Shown here in pieces: positions 25,176 to 33,681 of a stretch of DNA of 64,000 bases; position 1 is the stretch's first letter, and the number at the start of each line of letters is the position of its first letter. The position numbers and the translations under genes were made by a program. Origin of the DNA: Anabaena minutissima FACHB-250 (lineage in GTDB: Bacteria > Cyanobacteriota > Cyanobacteriia > Cyanobacteriales > Nostocaceae); contig NZ_JACJRG010000028.1 of assembly GCF_014697125.1 (NCBI RefSeq), positions 1 through 64,000 of the forward strand, read 5' to 3'. The notes under the pieces are model-generated. The model was given only the letters and a program-made list of their open reading frames with translations, searched no databases and was not told where the DNA came from.

Positions 25176-25769
25176 ATGACCACATTTCGTATAGGTGTAG
25201 CAGGCCCCGTTGGTTCAGGGAAGACGGCTTTAGTAGATGCTTTGTGTAAAGCATTGCGCGATCGCTATCAAATTGCCGTAGTGACCAATGACATTTATAC
25301 TCAAGAAGATGCTCAGTTTTTGGTACGTTCTCAAGCCTTAACTAGCGATCGCATTTTGGGTGTAGAAACTGGTGGGTGTCCCCATACTGCCATCCGAGAA
25401 GACGCTTCGATGAATTTGGCAGCAATTGAACAACTAGAACAGCGTTTCACTCAGCTAGATTTAGTCTTTTTAGAAAGTGGTGGTGATAATTTAGCCGCTA
25501 CCTTTAGTCCTGAATTGGTAGATTTAACTATTTACGTTATTGATGTGGCGGCTGGTGATAAAATCCCCCGCAAAGGCGGCCCCGGTATTACTAAATCTGA
25601 TTTATTGGTGATTAATAAAACTGACCTTGCACCCTATGTTGGTGCAGATTTAAGTGTCATGGAACGAGATGCAAAAAAAATGCGCGGTGATAAACCTTTT
25701 ATTTTTACCAATTTGAAAACTCAACAAGGGCTGACTGATGTGATTGAATTTGTTTGTACCCATGTTTAA
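25176..25769 (+). CDS. ureG: urease accessory GTPase UreG
   Basis: SIMIBI-class GTPase that powers nickel delivery to urease. Walker A GVAGPVGSGKTALVDAL, TNDIYTQEDA, the nickel-site CPH in VETGGCPHTAIREDAS, LESGGDNLAATFSPEL, and NKTDLAPYVG are all present. The frame opens at TTG (25152); the ATG at 25176 (TTFRIGVAG) gives the standard N-terminus. Confidence 0.95.
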   Translation: MTTFRIGVAGPVGSGKTALVDALCKALRDRYQIAVVTNDIYTQEDAQFLVRSQALTSDRILGVETGGCPHTAIREDASMNLAAIEQLEQRFTQLDLVFLESGGDNLAATFSPELVDLTIYVIDVAAGDKIPRKGGPGITKSDLLVINKTDLAPYVGADLSVMERDAKKMRGDKPFIFTNLKTQQGLTDVIEFVCTHV

Positions 25770-25876
25770 GTATTGTAGGGTGGGCTTCCTTACGTCAACG
25801 CTGGTACTTATATTTAAAACATCAAATTTAATTCCGATAGATCAAAATAGAAATATAGCCTGTTGTTTTTCCCACC

Positions 25877-27241
25877 TTGAATCAAACTAACTCCGTGCGT
25901 AATTTGCAAGAAACTCACCTCAACCGCGCCCGTGCTAGTCTCAGACAAGCAATGTCCTGGTATGGATATCTTCGGAAACCAGGGCATTTATCATCTAACC
26001 CAGAATTGTCAGCTTTAGTCAAACCCGAAATAGAAGCTTTAACTGCTACACTCAGCAAGCTTGATGCTAACGTAATTAGAATTGCCGCCTTTGGTTTGGT
26101 GAGTCGTGGTAAATCAGCGATCTTAAATGCTGTGTTGGGAAGCAAGATTTTACAAACTGGCCCCCTCAATGGTGTAACTCAATGGCCGCGTTCTGTACGT
26201 TGGCAACCAGGGGGAAAGGTGATAGTAGAGTTAATTGATACCCCTGGACTTGATGAAATTCAAGGTGAGTCACGCGCACAAATGGCAAAGGATGTAGCGC
26301 GTCAAGCTGATTTAATTTTGTTTGTGGTATCTGGAGATATTACCCGCACTGAATATCAGGCACTTTTAGAATTACGTCAGGCACAAAAACCCCTGATTTT
26401 AGTATTCAATAAAATTGATTTATACCCAGATACAGATAGGGCAGCTATTTATGAAAACTTACAGCAATTAGGTGCAGCAAATCCCCATACCCAGCCTCTG
26501 TTACCTGATGAAATTGTGATGGTGGCGGCAGAACCCGCACCAATGGAAGTCCGGGTGGAATGGCCTGATGGGAATGTGAGTTATGAATGGGAAACACCCC
26601 CGCCACAGGTAGACGAACTCAAGGAAACTATTCTAAATATTCTCAATCGGGAAGGGCGATCGCTATTGGCATTAAATGCACTGATTCAAGCACGGGAAGC
26701 CGAAGCTGCGATCGCCCAAAAAACTATCGATATCCGCGAACAAGAAGCAGAAGATATCATTTGGAGATTTACCAAATATAAAGCTTTAGCCGTTGGGTTA
26801 AATCCCATAGCTTTCTTCGATATTCTCGGTGGTAGTGTGGCTGATTTAGCTTTAATTCGCGCTTTGGCAAGATTGTATGGTTTACCTATGACTAGCTATG
26901 AAGCCGGGAGAATTTTAAAAACAATTTTATTGAGTTCAGGGAGTTTATTATTAGGAGAATTAGGTAGCAGTTTTCTATTAGGATTAGGTAAGAGTACGGC
27001 AGCATTAACTAGTGGTGATAACCCGATTAATATTACGGCATTTGCTGGTAGTGCGATCGCTCAAGCAGGCATTGCTGGTTATGGTGCATATTCTGTAGGT
27101 AAAGCTGCTCAAGTCTATCTAGAAAAAGGCTGCACTTGGGGACAATTGGGTGCTGATACCGTTATTCAAGAAATTCTCTCTCAAGTTGACAAAAATACTA
27201 TTCTGTATCGGCTGCAACAAGAATTAAACATGAAATATTGA
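25877..27241 (+). CDS. Era-like GTPase with membrane C-terminus
   Basis: 454 residues. The dynamin/Era-like G domain has G1 GLVSRGKSA, G3 IDTPGLDE and G4 FNKIDLYP. The C-terminal half has several hydrophobic stretches (LLSSGSLLLGELGSSFLLGLG; FAGSAIAQAGIAGYGAYSVG) like the DUF697 membrane-associated region of cyanobacterial homologues. The start here is TTG at 25877; the first ATG is at 25952 (SWYGYLRKPGH), and either may be used. Function unknown; probably membrane-associated. Apparently monocistronic, 107 bp after ureG. Confidence 0.75.
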   Translation: MNQTNSVRNLQETHLNRARASLRQAMSWYGYLRKPGHLSSNPELSALVKPEIEALTATLSKLDANVIRIAAFGLVSRGKSAILNAVLGSKILQTGPLNGVTQWPRSVRWQPGGKVIVELIDTPGLDEIQGESRAQMAKDVARQADLILFVVSGDITRTEYQALLELRQAQKPLILVFNKIDLYPDTDRAAIYENLQQLGAANPHTQPLLPDEIVMVAAEPAPMEVRVEWPDGNVSYEWETPPPQVDELKETILNILNREGRSLLALNALIQAREAEAAIAQKTIDIREQEAEDIIWRFTKYKALAVGLNPIAFFDILGGSVADLALIRALARLYGLPMTSYEAGRILKTILLSSGSLLLGELGSSFLLGLGKSTAALTSGDNPINITAFAGSAIAQAGIAGYGAYSVGKAAQVYLEKGCTWGQLGADTVIQEILSQVDKNTILYRLQQELNMKY

Positions 27242-27512
27242 GATTAAATAAAAGATATTGGCTGAATTGTTGTTGTGATTGATAGTTGGTCAATTAATAT
27301 CAAATTCCTCTGATAATCGCCCATAAATCCAATTTTGAGTGCAACATAAAAGAAATGGCAATTATTAGCTAATGACCAGACAGGAATTACTAAGAAAAGG
27401 TGTTGAAAACTAGAACGGTATTCACCACTACATCTTTTAGTCAGCCTATCTAAACTAGGAATATCAGCTTTTAATCACATTTTGATATCAGTCAACAGAG
27501 GCGATAAAGATC

Positions 27513-27791
27513 ATGGCAGGAACTTTCAGCATAGGTTTAAATACTGTTAACTCTGACCACAATGGGATTACAGATTTAGAGAAAGCTATTTTAACAGCGA
27601 TAGTCGAAGCCCGCGCCACCTGTGAGCAAAGTGGTGATAGCTCTCCTAATTGTGCTGTAGCCTGGGATATTGTGGAAGAATTACAAGCCGAAAAATCTCA
27701 CCAAGCACAGGCTCAAAAATACAAAACCTCTCTAGATGAATACTGTGAATTACACCCAGAAGCTTTAGAGTGTCTCATCTATGATGTTTAA
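27513..27791 (+). CDS. CP12 domain-containing protein
   Basis: 92 residues. CP12 is a redox-switched, largely disordered protein that brings together phosphoribulokinase and GAPDH to shut down the Calvin cycle in the dark. The features are the N-terminal Cys pair (CEQSGDSSPNC), the core AWDIVEELQAE, and the C-terminal Cys pair (YCELHPEALEC) near the end. All four redox Cys are present. The N-terminal extension is slightly longer than usual. Confidence 0.88.
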   Translation: MAGTFSIGLNTVNSDHNGITDLEKAILTAIVEARATCEQSGDSSPNCAVAWDIVEELQAEKSHQAQAQKYKTSLDEYCELHPEALECLIYDV

Positions 27792-27831
27792 AGTGCTAAC
27801 GGTTGATGGTTAACTGTTGATTGCACTTTTT
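27790..27831 (+). terminator. terminator after the CP12 gene
   Basis: AAAGTGC (27790-27796) pairs with GCACTTT (27823-27829), with an inner TTAAC-type pairing, then TTTTT. It overlaps the stop of the CP12 gene and the end of the convergent tlyA-like gene. Confidence 0.5.
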
Positions 27832-28649
27832 CGGTGAAAATCAGCTGCGGCTGATTGCGTCATTTGTTTGATACTACTTAAATCTGGCGGTGGTGTTTCG
27901 CTTTCTATTCCCAACCACAAGAGATATTCAATATTTCCCGCCGGGCCGGTAATTGGCGACCAAGTTAAGCCTTTGTATTTCCAACCTAGTTCGTTAGCTA
28001 CTCGCAACACCTGGAAAATCGCATCAGCTTGGTCATCGGGGTCGCGTACCACACCTTTTTTACCCACACGAGATTTCCCAACTTCAAACTGAGGCTTAAC
28101 CAACAACACCGCTTCACGAGGGGGTTGAGTTAGTCGCCAGACAGCAGGCAAAATCTTGGTTAAGGAAATAAAGGAGACATCCACCACCGCCAAATCAGGA
28201 ATCAGGTCATCTTCACCATACAAATCCCCAGGTTCTAGTTGTCGTAAATTTGTACGTTCCCGCAACTTTACCTGGGGATTGTTTCGTAAACCCCAGTCGG
28301 TTTGTCCATAACCAACATCAACGCCGTAAACTAATTTAGCTCCAGCTTGCAGTAAACAATCAGTAAAGCCGCCTGTAGAAATCCCACCATCCAAGCAAAC
28401 ACGCCCGGCAAGGGGAATAGCAAATACATCTAAAGCCTTAGCGAGTTTATCACCACCACGAGAGACAAACCGCGATCGCTCTTTAATCTTAATTTGAGCC
28501 GCAGCATCAACTTCTGTCCCAGGCTTATCAATTACCTGTTGATTAACCATCACTTCCCCCGCCTGAATTAGCCTCTGTGCTAAAGCGCGAGAAGTACATA
28601 AATCTAACTCTACTAATAAGGTATCAAGTCGCTGCTTAACCAATCTCAC
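27810..28649 (-). CDS. tlyA: TlyA-type rRNA methyltransferase / hemolysin A family
   Basis: 279 residues. N-terminal S4 RNA-binding domain (RLDTLLVELDLCTSRALAQR, then LIQAGEVMVNQQV) followed by a FtsJ-like methyltransferase domain: VSRGGDKLAKALD, DGGISTGGFTDCLLQAGA (SAM loop), and VVDVSFISL. This is the family that 2'-O-methylates 16S and 23S rRNA in some bacteria. GTG start. The Ile in DGGIST replaces the usual Ala or Ser. Confidence 0.88.
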   Translation of the reverse strand: MRLVKQRLDTLLVELDLCTSRALAQRLIQAGEVMVNQQVIDKPGTEVDAAAQIKIKERSRFVSRGGDKLAKALDVFAIPLAGRVCLDGGISTGGFTDCLLQAGAKLVYGVDVGYGQTDWGLRNNPQVKLRERTNLRQLEPGDLYGEDDLIPDLAVVDVSFISLTKILPAVWRLTQPPREAVLLVKPQFEVGKSRVGKKGVVRDPDDQADAIFQVLRVANELGWKYKGLTWSPITGPAGNIEYLLWLGIESETPPPDLSSIKQMTQSAAADFHRKSAINS

Positions 28650-28676
28650 CTGCCAAAAACATTTTTAAAATACTAT

Positions 28677-28782
28677 TACCACTCAAAACTCAAAACTCAT
28701 TACTCAAAACTCAAAACTCATTACTCAAAACTCATTACTCATTACTCACCACTCATTACTCATTACTCACCACTCACCACTC
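28677..28782. repeat. heptad array ACTCATT/ACTCAAA/ACTCACC
   Basis: About 15 heptads of three sequence types. On the minus strand they run into the 3' end of the methyltransferase gene and supply its stop codon. Confidence 0.9.
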
Positions 28783-29496
28783 TCTAAATCCTCCAAAAAC
28801 GGCTAACCCGTAATACTTCCAAGGTACTGCTACAGCCTTAAATCCAGCCTGAGTCAGCATTTGCAAATGAGTGTCTAAAGTAGCAAGTTGGTCTTGACCA
28901 GAATATCCTTGTTGGCTACTGTTGCCAACTTTAGCGCAAATCTCTGTCAAACTAGTACCCTGTTGGTTTGCCCATTCCTCTCGCACCTCTTGATAAATTT
29001 CCGCTAGGGCTGGTGATTCGAGTAAGATGGGGTCTGCATTCCAAAAACAACCATCTTTATTGAGACTAGAGGCAATACGCTTAAATAGTTTTAGCTTCAT
29101 CTCATCCTGAAGATGGTGAATTGCTAAAGATGAGACACAAGCATCAAATTCACTACGAATATTTAATTTTTCTGGATTAATAGCCCATTCACCGAAATCT
29201 GCTTGTATTCCAGTCCATCTTTGTTCGTATCCAGCTGCGGCGATTTTATCTTGGGCAAATTGCAGCATCCGGGGTGAGTAATCTAAGGCAATAATTTGCG
29301 CCTCTGGACAGCGTTTGAGTACCTTGAGACTAACCTCACCTGTACCGCAACCTAATTCTAAAATGTAACGACTAGTAGAAGGCAGACAACGGGTAAGAAC
29401 ATCTAGTATTTCATCATATCGTGGCAATAAACGCCTAATCCCGTTATCAAAATCAGCAGTATTGGTGAATACTTCTCCAGGAAATAGCTGTGACAT
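28774..29496 (-). CDS. class I SAM-dependent methyltransferase
   Basis: 240 residues. The SAM-binding motif I ILELGCGTGEVSLKVL is followed by motif II IIALDYSPRML. VSSLAIHHLQDE is the post-motif III region of small-molecule methyltransferases such as UbiE-like enzymes. Substrate unknown. The last residues (REW) and the stop come from GAGTGGT heptad repeat sequence, so the C-terminus has been altered by the array. Confidence 0.8.
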   Translation of the reverse strand: MSQLFPGEVFTNTADFDNGIRRLLPRYDEILDVLTRCLPSTSRYILELGCGTGEVSLKVLKRCPEAQIIALDYSPRMLQFAQDKIAAAGYEQRWTGIQADFGEWAINPEKLNIRSEFDACVSSLAIHHLQDEMKLKLFKRIASSLNKDGCFWNADPILLESPALAEIYQEVREEWANQQGTSLTEICAKVGNSSQQGYSGQDQLATLDTHLQMLTQAGFKAVAVPWKYYGLAVFGGFREW

Positions 29497-29693
29497 AGTT
29501 TCTCTAATCAGGTACTCCGCCTATTTTTTCTCAAATATTGAACACTTACACAAACAATAGCTGAAAATCAGAGTAGTCTGACCTCAGTTTCTGCTATTTC
29601 TACTCTCATTTTGACTAGCAATGTGGATATTAACTCATAATTAGAGGTAGCCACTCAAGAGGAGATTCTCGATTCCCATTCTTGGGAAACAAT

Positions 29694-30746
29694 ATGCTAC
29701 AGCTAATCACTATCATCTTTGTTGTAATTCTAGGTTCAGCGTTGTGTTCTAGTATAGAAACCGCGCTGTTTTCTGTTTCTACCCTCAGGGTCAGACAATT
29801 AGCACAATCAAATAACCCGTCAGCCGTTGCACTATTGGCGATTCGGGAAAATATGAATCGCCCAATTGCAACCATTGTGATTCTCAATAACATCTTTAAT
29901 ATTATTGGCAGTATCGTCACAGGTGGCGTTGCAACTCAAGCATTAGGATCACAGTGGTTGGGTATATTTTCAGCTGTCTTGACTTTCTTGATTATCATTT
30001 TTGGTGAAATTATTCCCAAAACAGTAGGAGAAAGGTATTGTGAACCACTGGCGATGCTAGCCGCTATACCCATTACTGGGCTTTCCATTGTCTTTACACC
30101 CCTAGTATGGATTTTAGAAAACGTCACTGCACCCTTTTCTAAAGGTAAAAAAAGACCTACTACTAATGAGGCAGAAATCAAGCTACTTGCAAATATCGGT
30201 CAGCAAGAAGGGATCATTGAAAGTAATGAAGCGGAAATGATTCAGAGGGTGTTTAAACTCAATGATGTCACAGCTGCTGATCTGATGACCCCCCGCATTA
30301 TGCTGACACATATCGACGGACATCTCACGATCGCTGAGGCGACAGCAGACATTATCGCTTCCCAGCATACCCGAATTATTGTGACGGATGACTCGATTGA
30401 TCAAGTCATGGGTTTTACTTTAAAACAGGAATTACTCACTGCGATCGTTCAAGGAAATCAAAATAACCAAATTTCTACACTGACTCGCAAAGTCCGCTTC
30501 GTCCCTGAAGTCATTCAAGCAGATAGACTGCTAAAAAACTTCATCGAAGCCCGTGAACATCTAGCTGTAGTAGTAGATGAATATGGTAGTGTCGCCGGTG
30601 TAATCACTTTAGAAGATGTGCTGGAAGTGATCACTGGTGAGATTGTTGATGAGACTGATAGAAGTGTTGATTTGCAAGAAATCGCCCGTAAAAAGCGAGA
30701 AAAAATGTTGCAATCTATTAGTAACAGTAATTCCTCTTGGAAATAA
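29694..30746 (+). CDS. CNNM/CorC-family membrane protein
   Basis: About 350 residues. An N-terminal CNNM transmembrane domain (three to four helices, with SSIETALFSVSTLRVRQLA and FGEIIPKTVGERY) is followed by two CBS domains (DLMTPRIMLTHIDG; VVVDEYGSVAGVITLEDVLE). Family members are implicated in magnesium and cobalt homeostasis. No C-terminal CorC_HlyC domain, so it is the short form. The frame opens at TTG (29682); ATG at 29694 is preferred. Confidence 0.85.
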   Translation: MLQLITIIFVVILGSALCSSIETALFSVSTLRVRQLAQSNNPSAVALLAIRENMNRPIATIVILNNIFNIIGSIVTGGVATQALGSQWLGIFSAVLTFLIIIFGEIIPKTVGERYCEPLAMLAAIPITGLSIVFTPLVWILENVTAPFSKGKKRPTTNEAEIKLLANIGQQEGIIESNEAEMIQRVFKLNDVTAADLMTPRIMLTHIDGHLTIAEATADIIASQHTRIIVTDDSIDQVMGFTLKQELLTAIVQGNQNNQISTLTRKVRFVPEVIQADRLLKNFIEAREHLAVVVDEYGSVAGVITLEDVLEVITGEIVDETDRSVDLQEIARKKREKMLQSISNSNSSWK

Positions 30747-30771
30747 TTTGTTGGTAATTGGTGATTGGTAA

Positions 30772-30818
30772 TTAACGTGAGCTTTTCAGGAATGTAATTC
30801 ATTAAAAGCTCACGTTAA
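30772..30818. terminator. bidirectional terminator between CNNM and MFS genes
   Basis: A perfect 15-bp inverted repeat, TTAACGTGAGCTTTT (30772-30786) and AAAAGCTCACGTTAA (30804-30818), with a 17-nt loop. The right arm contains the stop codon of the MFS gene. Confidence 0.85.
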
Positions 30819-32066
30819 AATACCTTTCTGGTGGTAAATTGGGTAGATAAATTTCTTCAAGTCTGGTAATTGCCTATAAAAAATAATAGCCCCAATAATA
30901 CAAGCGATACCATCAATAATTAATGTATTAGGCGCACCTATATGACTTGCTAATACACCACCTAATAAATTACCTACAGGTATCATTCCTAAAAATGACA
31001 TTGTGTACAAACTCATTAATCTGCCGCGCTTATCTTCTTCTACAATTGTTTGTAGAAATGTATTACTAGCAGCTATTTGTAGAATTGTGCCTAAGCCGAC
31101 AAATAACATAGTAAATAGAGAAAATGGTAAAAATCTAGAGTTAGCAAAGGCAATCAAACCAACACCTAAAATTGCTGGTGCTATAGCAATTAATTTACCA
31201 ATCCCTAAAATTGTTCTCCGTGTAGCTAAGTAAATGCCTCCAGATAATGCTCCTAGTCCTGAAGCTGCCATTAAAAATCCTAATGTTTCTGCGTTACCTG
31301 CTAATATTTTTTCAGCGAAAATAGGTACAATAATAGTATTTTGTAGTCCCATTAAACTGACTAAACTTGATAGTATTAAAATAGAACGAATGGGTGGAAA
31401 ACTAAAGGCATATACAAATCCCTCGTGAATTTTTTGTAAGGGATTTCCTGGACTGACTGAGATTGTCCAAGGTTTGATAGTCATCGCTAATAACCCAGCA
31501 ATCACTGCAATATAGCTCAACCCATCAATTAAAAAACAGTAGGCTATCCCAAACTGAGCAATTAATAAACCACCTACAGCCGGGCCAATTAATCGCGCAC
31601 CATTAACCATAGTTGAATTGACAGCGATCGCATTAGCTAAATCGTCTCTATGTTCTACTAGTTCTGGTACAAATGCTTGTCTAGCTGGTGCATCTAAAGC
31701 ATTAATAAATCCTTGCAACAAGCTTAAGGCAATAATCTGCCAAATTTGGATCACCCCAGTAAATGTTAATGTGGCAAGCACTAACGACTGGATCATAGAT
31801 AGTATCTGTGTACCAATTAAAGTACGATAGCGCGAAAACCGATCTACAAAGACTCCGGCAAAGGGAGCAAGAAAAAAGTTAGGGATTTGGCTAGAAAACC
31901 CTACAATTCCCAGCATTAAAGGTGATTTTGTTAAATCGTAAACTAGCCAAACTGTCGCTAGTTGCGTCATCCATGTGCCAATTAAAGAAATTCCCTGTCC
32001 TGCAAAAAACAACCGATAGTTTCTTGAGCTAAATACAGGTATTAGCCGCCATTTCTGATGATTCAT
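30810..32066 (-). CDS. MFS exporter (EntS/DHA3-like)
   Basis: 418 residues with about 12 predicted membrane helices. The family N-terminus is NYRLFFAGQGISLIGTWMTQ, with the motif A-like loop PFAGVFVDRFSRYRTL, as in the DHA3/EntS group that exports drugs or siderophores. The substrate is unknown. It lies downstream of a MarR-type regulator, and the two genes share a 23-bp upstream motif, so it is probably repressed by that regulator. Confidence 0.83.
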   Translation of the reverse strand: MNHQKWRLIPVFSSRNYRLFFAGQGISLIGTWMTQLATVWLVYDLTKSPLMLGIVGFSSQIPNFFLAPFAGVFVDRFSRYRTLIGTQILSMIQSLVLATLTFTGVIQIWQIIALSLLQGFINALDAPARQAFVPELVEHRDDLANAIAVNSTMVNGARLIGPAVGGLLIAQFGIAYCFLIDGLSYIAVIAGLLAMTIKPWTISVSPGNPLQKIHEGFVYAFSFPPIRSILILSSLVSLMGLQNTIIVPIFAEKILAGNAETLGFLMAASGLGALSGGIYLATRRTILGIGKLIAIAPAILGVGLIAFANSRFLPFSLFTMLFVGLGTILQIAASNTFLQTIVEEDKRGRLMSLYTMSFLGMIPVGNLLGGVLASHIGAPNTLIIDGIACIIGAIIFYRQLPDLKKFIYPIYHQKGILT

Positions 32067-32073
32067 GAATTAT

Positions 32074-32096
32074 AAATATTTAGAGTACGTAATATA
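32074..32096 (-). promoter_or_regulatory. putative MarR operator upstream of MFS gene
   Basis: Plus-strand sequence AAATATTTAG, then AGTA, then CGTAATATA, 7 bp before the MFS start codon. It matches 32665-32687 in front of the marR-type gene at 21 of 23 positions or nearly so. It is an imperfect dyad with AATATT at each end. Confidence 0.6.
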
Positions 32097-32145
32097 TACG
32101 CCTAGAGTTTACACATCTTTTTTTCATGTACGTAGGATTATCTGC

Positions 32146-32190
32146 AAAAAATTAGGGTATTCCTTCATCCAGTTGGATGATTCAGGAATA
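32146..32190 (-). terminator. terminator after marR-type gene
   Basis: On the minus strand ATTCCT and AGGAAT bracket TCATCCA/TGGATGA, followed by TAATTTTTTG. It lies between the regulator and the exporter, consistent with separate or attenuated transcription. Confidence 0.6.
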
Positions 32191-32194
32191 ATAT

Positions 32195-32662
32195 TTAAGA
32201 GAGGTTAGCGATCGCGCGATTGAGAAGTTGGGAAAAAATGTCGCGATCAGCGATAGAAATACCTTGCATTGCTTCTTCACGCACCTCAGCTGCTAGAGGT
32301 GGTAATACAGTTTCTAACTCCTTACCAGCATCAGTCAGCCAGATTCGCCAGATACGGCGATCGTGATTATCCCGTTCTCGACGGACTAAACCACGTTCTT
32401 CCATTCGATCTAGTACACCAGTCAGTGTACCTCCCACTTGTTGAAGTTTCTCCCCAATACTGGAAGTAGGCAAACCATCTTCTTGCCACAAACAGCATAA
32501 AACCAGCCAATGAAATGGTGTTAAGCCAAAGGGTTCTAGCTTGTCAGTAAACTTGCGGGTAAGTAACTGTGAAAGTAGTTTGATTCTATAACCCAAGTTA
32601 TAAGGGGCTAGGTTATGCTGCCATGAATCTGTAGTTAGAGAATGATCGGGTTCAACAATCAT
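32195..32662 (-). CDS. MarR-family transcriptional regulator
   Basis: 155 residues with a winged helix-turn-helix: GLTPFHWLVLCCLWQEDGLP, then GTLTGVLDRMEERGLVRRER, DRRIWRIWLTDAGKE. The winged-helix DxRxxxxxLT pattern is typical MarR. It probably represses the downstream MFS gene and itself through the shared motif. No Cys-based redox switch is evident beyond the CC pair in helix 2. Confidence 0.88.
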   Translation of the reverse strand: MIVEPDHSLTTDSWQHNLAPYNLGYRIKLLSQLLTRKFTDKLEPFGLTPFHWLVLCCLWQEDGLPTSSIGEKLQQVGGTLTGVLDRMEERGLVRRERDNHDRRIWRIWLTDAGKELETVLPPLAAEVREEAMQGISIADRDIFSQLLNRAIANLS

Positions 32663-32664
32663 CG

Positions 32665-32697
32665 AAATATTTAGCGTGCGTAATATTGATTATCAAT
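32665..32697 (-). promoter_or_regulatory. putative MarR operator upstream of the marR-type gene
   Basis: Shared motif AAATATTTAG-CGTG-CGTAATATT (32665-32687), 2 bp before the start codon, overlapping a perfect 6-1-6 palindrome ATTGAT-T-ATCAAT (32685-32697). Confidence 0.6.
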
Positions 32698-32737
32698 CGA
32701 TTTAATGTTTTTGGCAATTAAGAGTGCTGAATTAAAA

Positions 32738-32850
32738 TTGCTGTTAGCGTAGCGAGCCATAAGCCCATACTTTTTAATTACTCAGCATCGGCTAAACGCC
32801 TCGCTACCGCTAACAGCACTCAAAACTCAGCACTCAGCACTCACCACTCT
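32738..32850. repeat. heptad arrays with a 26-bp element
   Basis: A degenerate GTTAGCG segment is followed by the 26-bp element at 32789-32814 and then ACTCAGC/ACTCACC-type heptads ending near the flavin reductase stop codon. Confidence 0.75.
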
Positions 32851-32857
32851 TCCGCTT

Positions 32858-33403
32858 CTAATTCACTCCCTTGAGTTTGCGAGTGTTGTCAACTAAACTC
32901 TGAGCGAATTGATCAAATCTTTGGGAAAGCTTTTCATCTAAAATTTTGCCTTCGGGACTGAAAGCACCATAAGCTTGTCCGATCGCAATTTGTTCTGGAA
33001 TTACCCAACCGTGTACCCAACGCATAATCAACCGCAGATCATTTAAGGCGTTGCTATTGGATTGACCACCCAGCACACTAATTAGTCCTGTGACTTTTCC
33101 AGACAATTCTTCAAAACTCATTAAATCCAGAGAATTTTTGATGACACCGCTCACACCGCCATGATATTCAGGGGTTGCTAAAACTAATCCATCGCTGTTG
33201 CGTACAGTATCACGCAACTTTTGAACATCAGGATATTCTGAATATTCTTTAGCTCCCGTGCAGAATGGTAATTGCAACTGTCGTAAATCGAGAATTTCTA
33301 CCTCAGCACCTATTGCTTCTAGCCGTTGTGCTGCTACTTGTAAAGCCAACTGGGTGTAGGAGTTGGGTCTTAAACTACCGCCGATACCAACAATTTTTAC
33401 CAT
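32858..33403 (-). CDS. NADPH-dependent FMN reductase
   Basis: 181 residues. The FMN-binding loop GIGGSLRPNSYTQLAL and the flavodoxin-fold block VLATPEYHGGVSGVIKNSLD are typical of the NADPH-dependent FMN or quinone reductase family (ChrR/SsuE-like). The next loop ISVLGGQSNSNA fits. Likely a cytosolic quinone or flavin reductase in oxidative stress; exact substrate unknown. Confidence 0.87.
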   Translation of the reverse strand: MVKIVGIGGSLRPNSYTQLALQVAAQRLEAIGAEVEILDLRQLQLPFCTGAKEYSEYPDVQKLRDTVRNSDGLVLATPEYHGGVSGVIKNSLDLMSFEELSGKVTGLISVLGGQSNSNALNDLRLIMRWVHGWVIPEQIAIGQAYGAFSPEGKILDEKLSQRFDQFAQSLVDNTRKLKGVN

Positions 33404-33681
33404 AATTCACCCATCATTAAGTATTTATAAAATACGAAGTCATTACGACTATGCTGATCATCTTAACGATTTATTTTGCCACAGTCAAATTATTAGGGAT
33501 TGGGGATTTTCTCTGCCTGCATCTTCTACCTCCCCTGCTCCCCCTGCTCTCTTACACCCCTGGCTCTTTTGGGAGTTAGACTAGATTAGATAAGTAGTAA
33601 TTTCCAGTTATTGCAATTTTTGCGAGAAAAGTAGTCAAAAAAATATGCTCGGCCTACGGCAGCAGACAAAGGGTAATTTTT

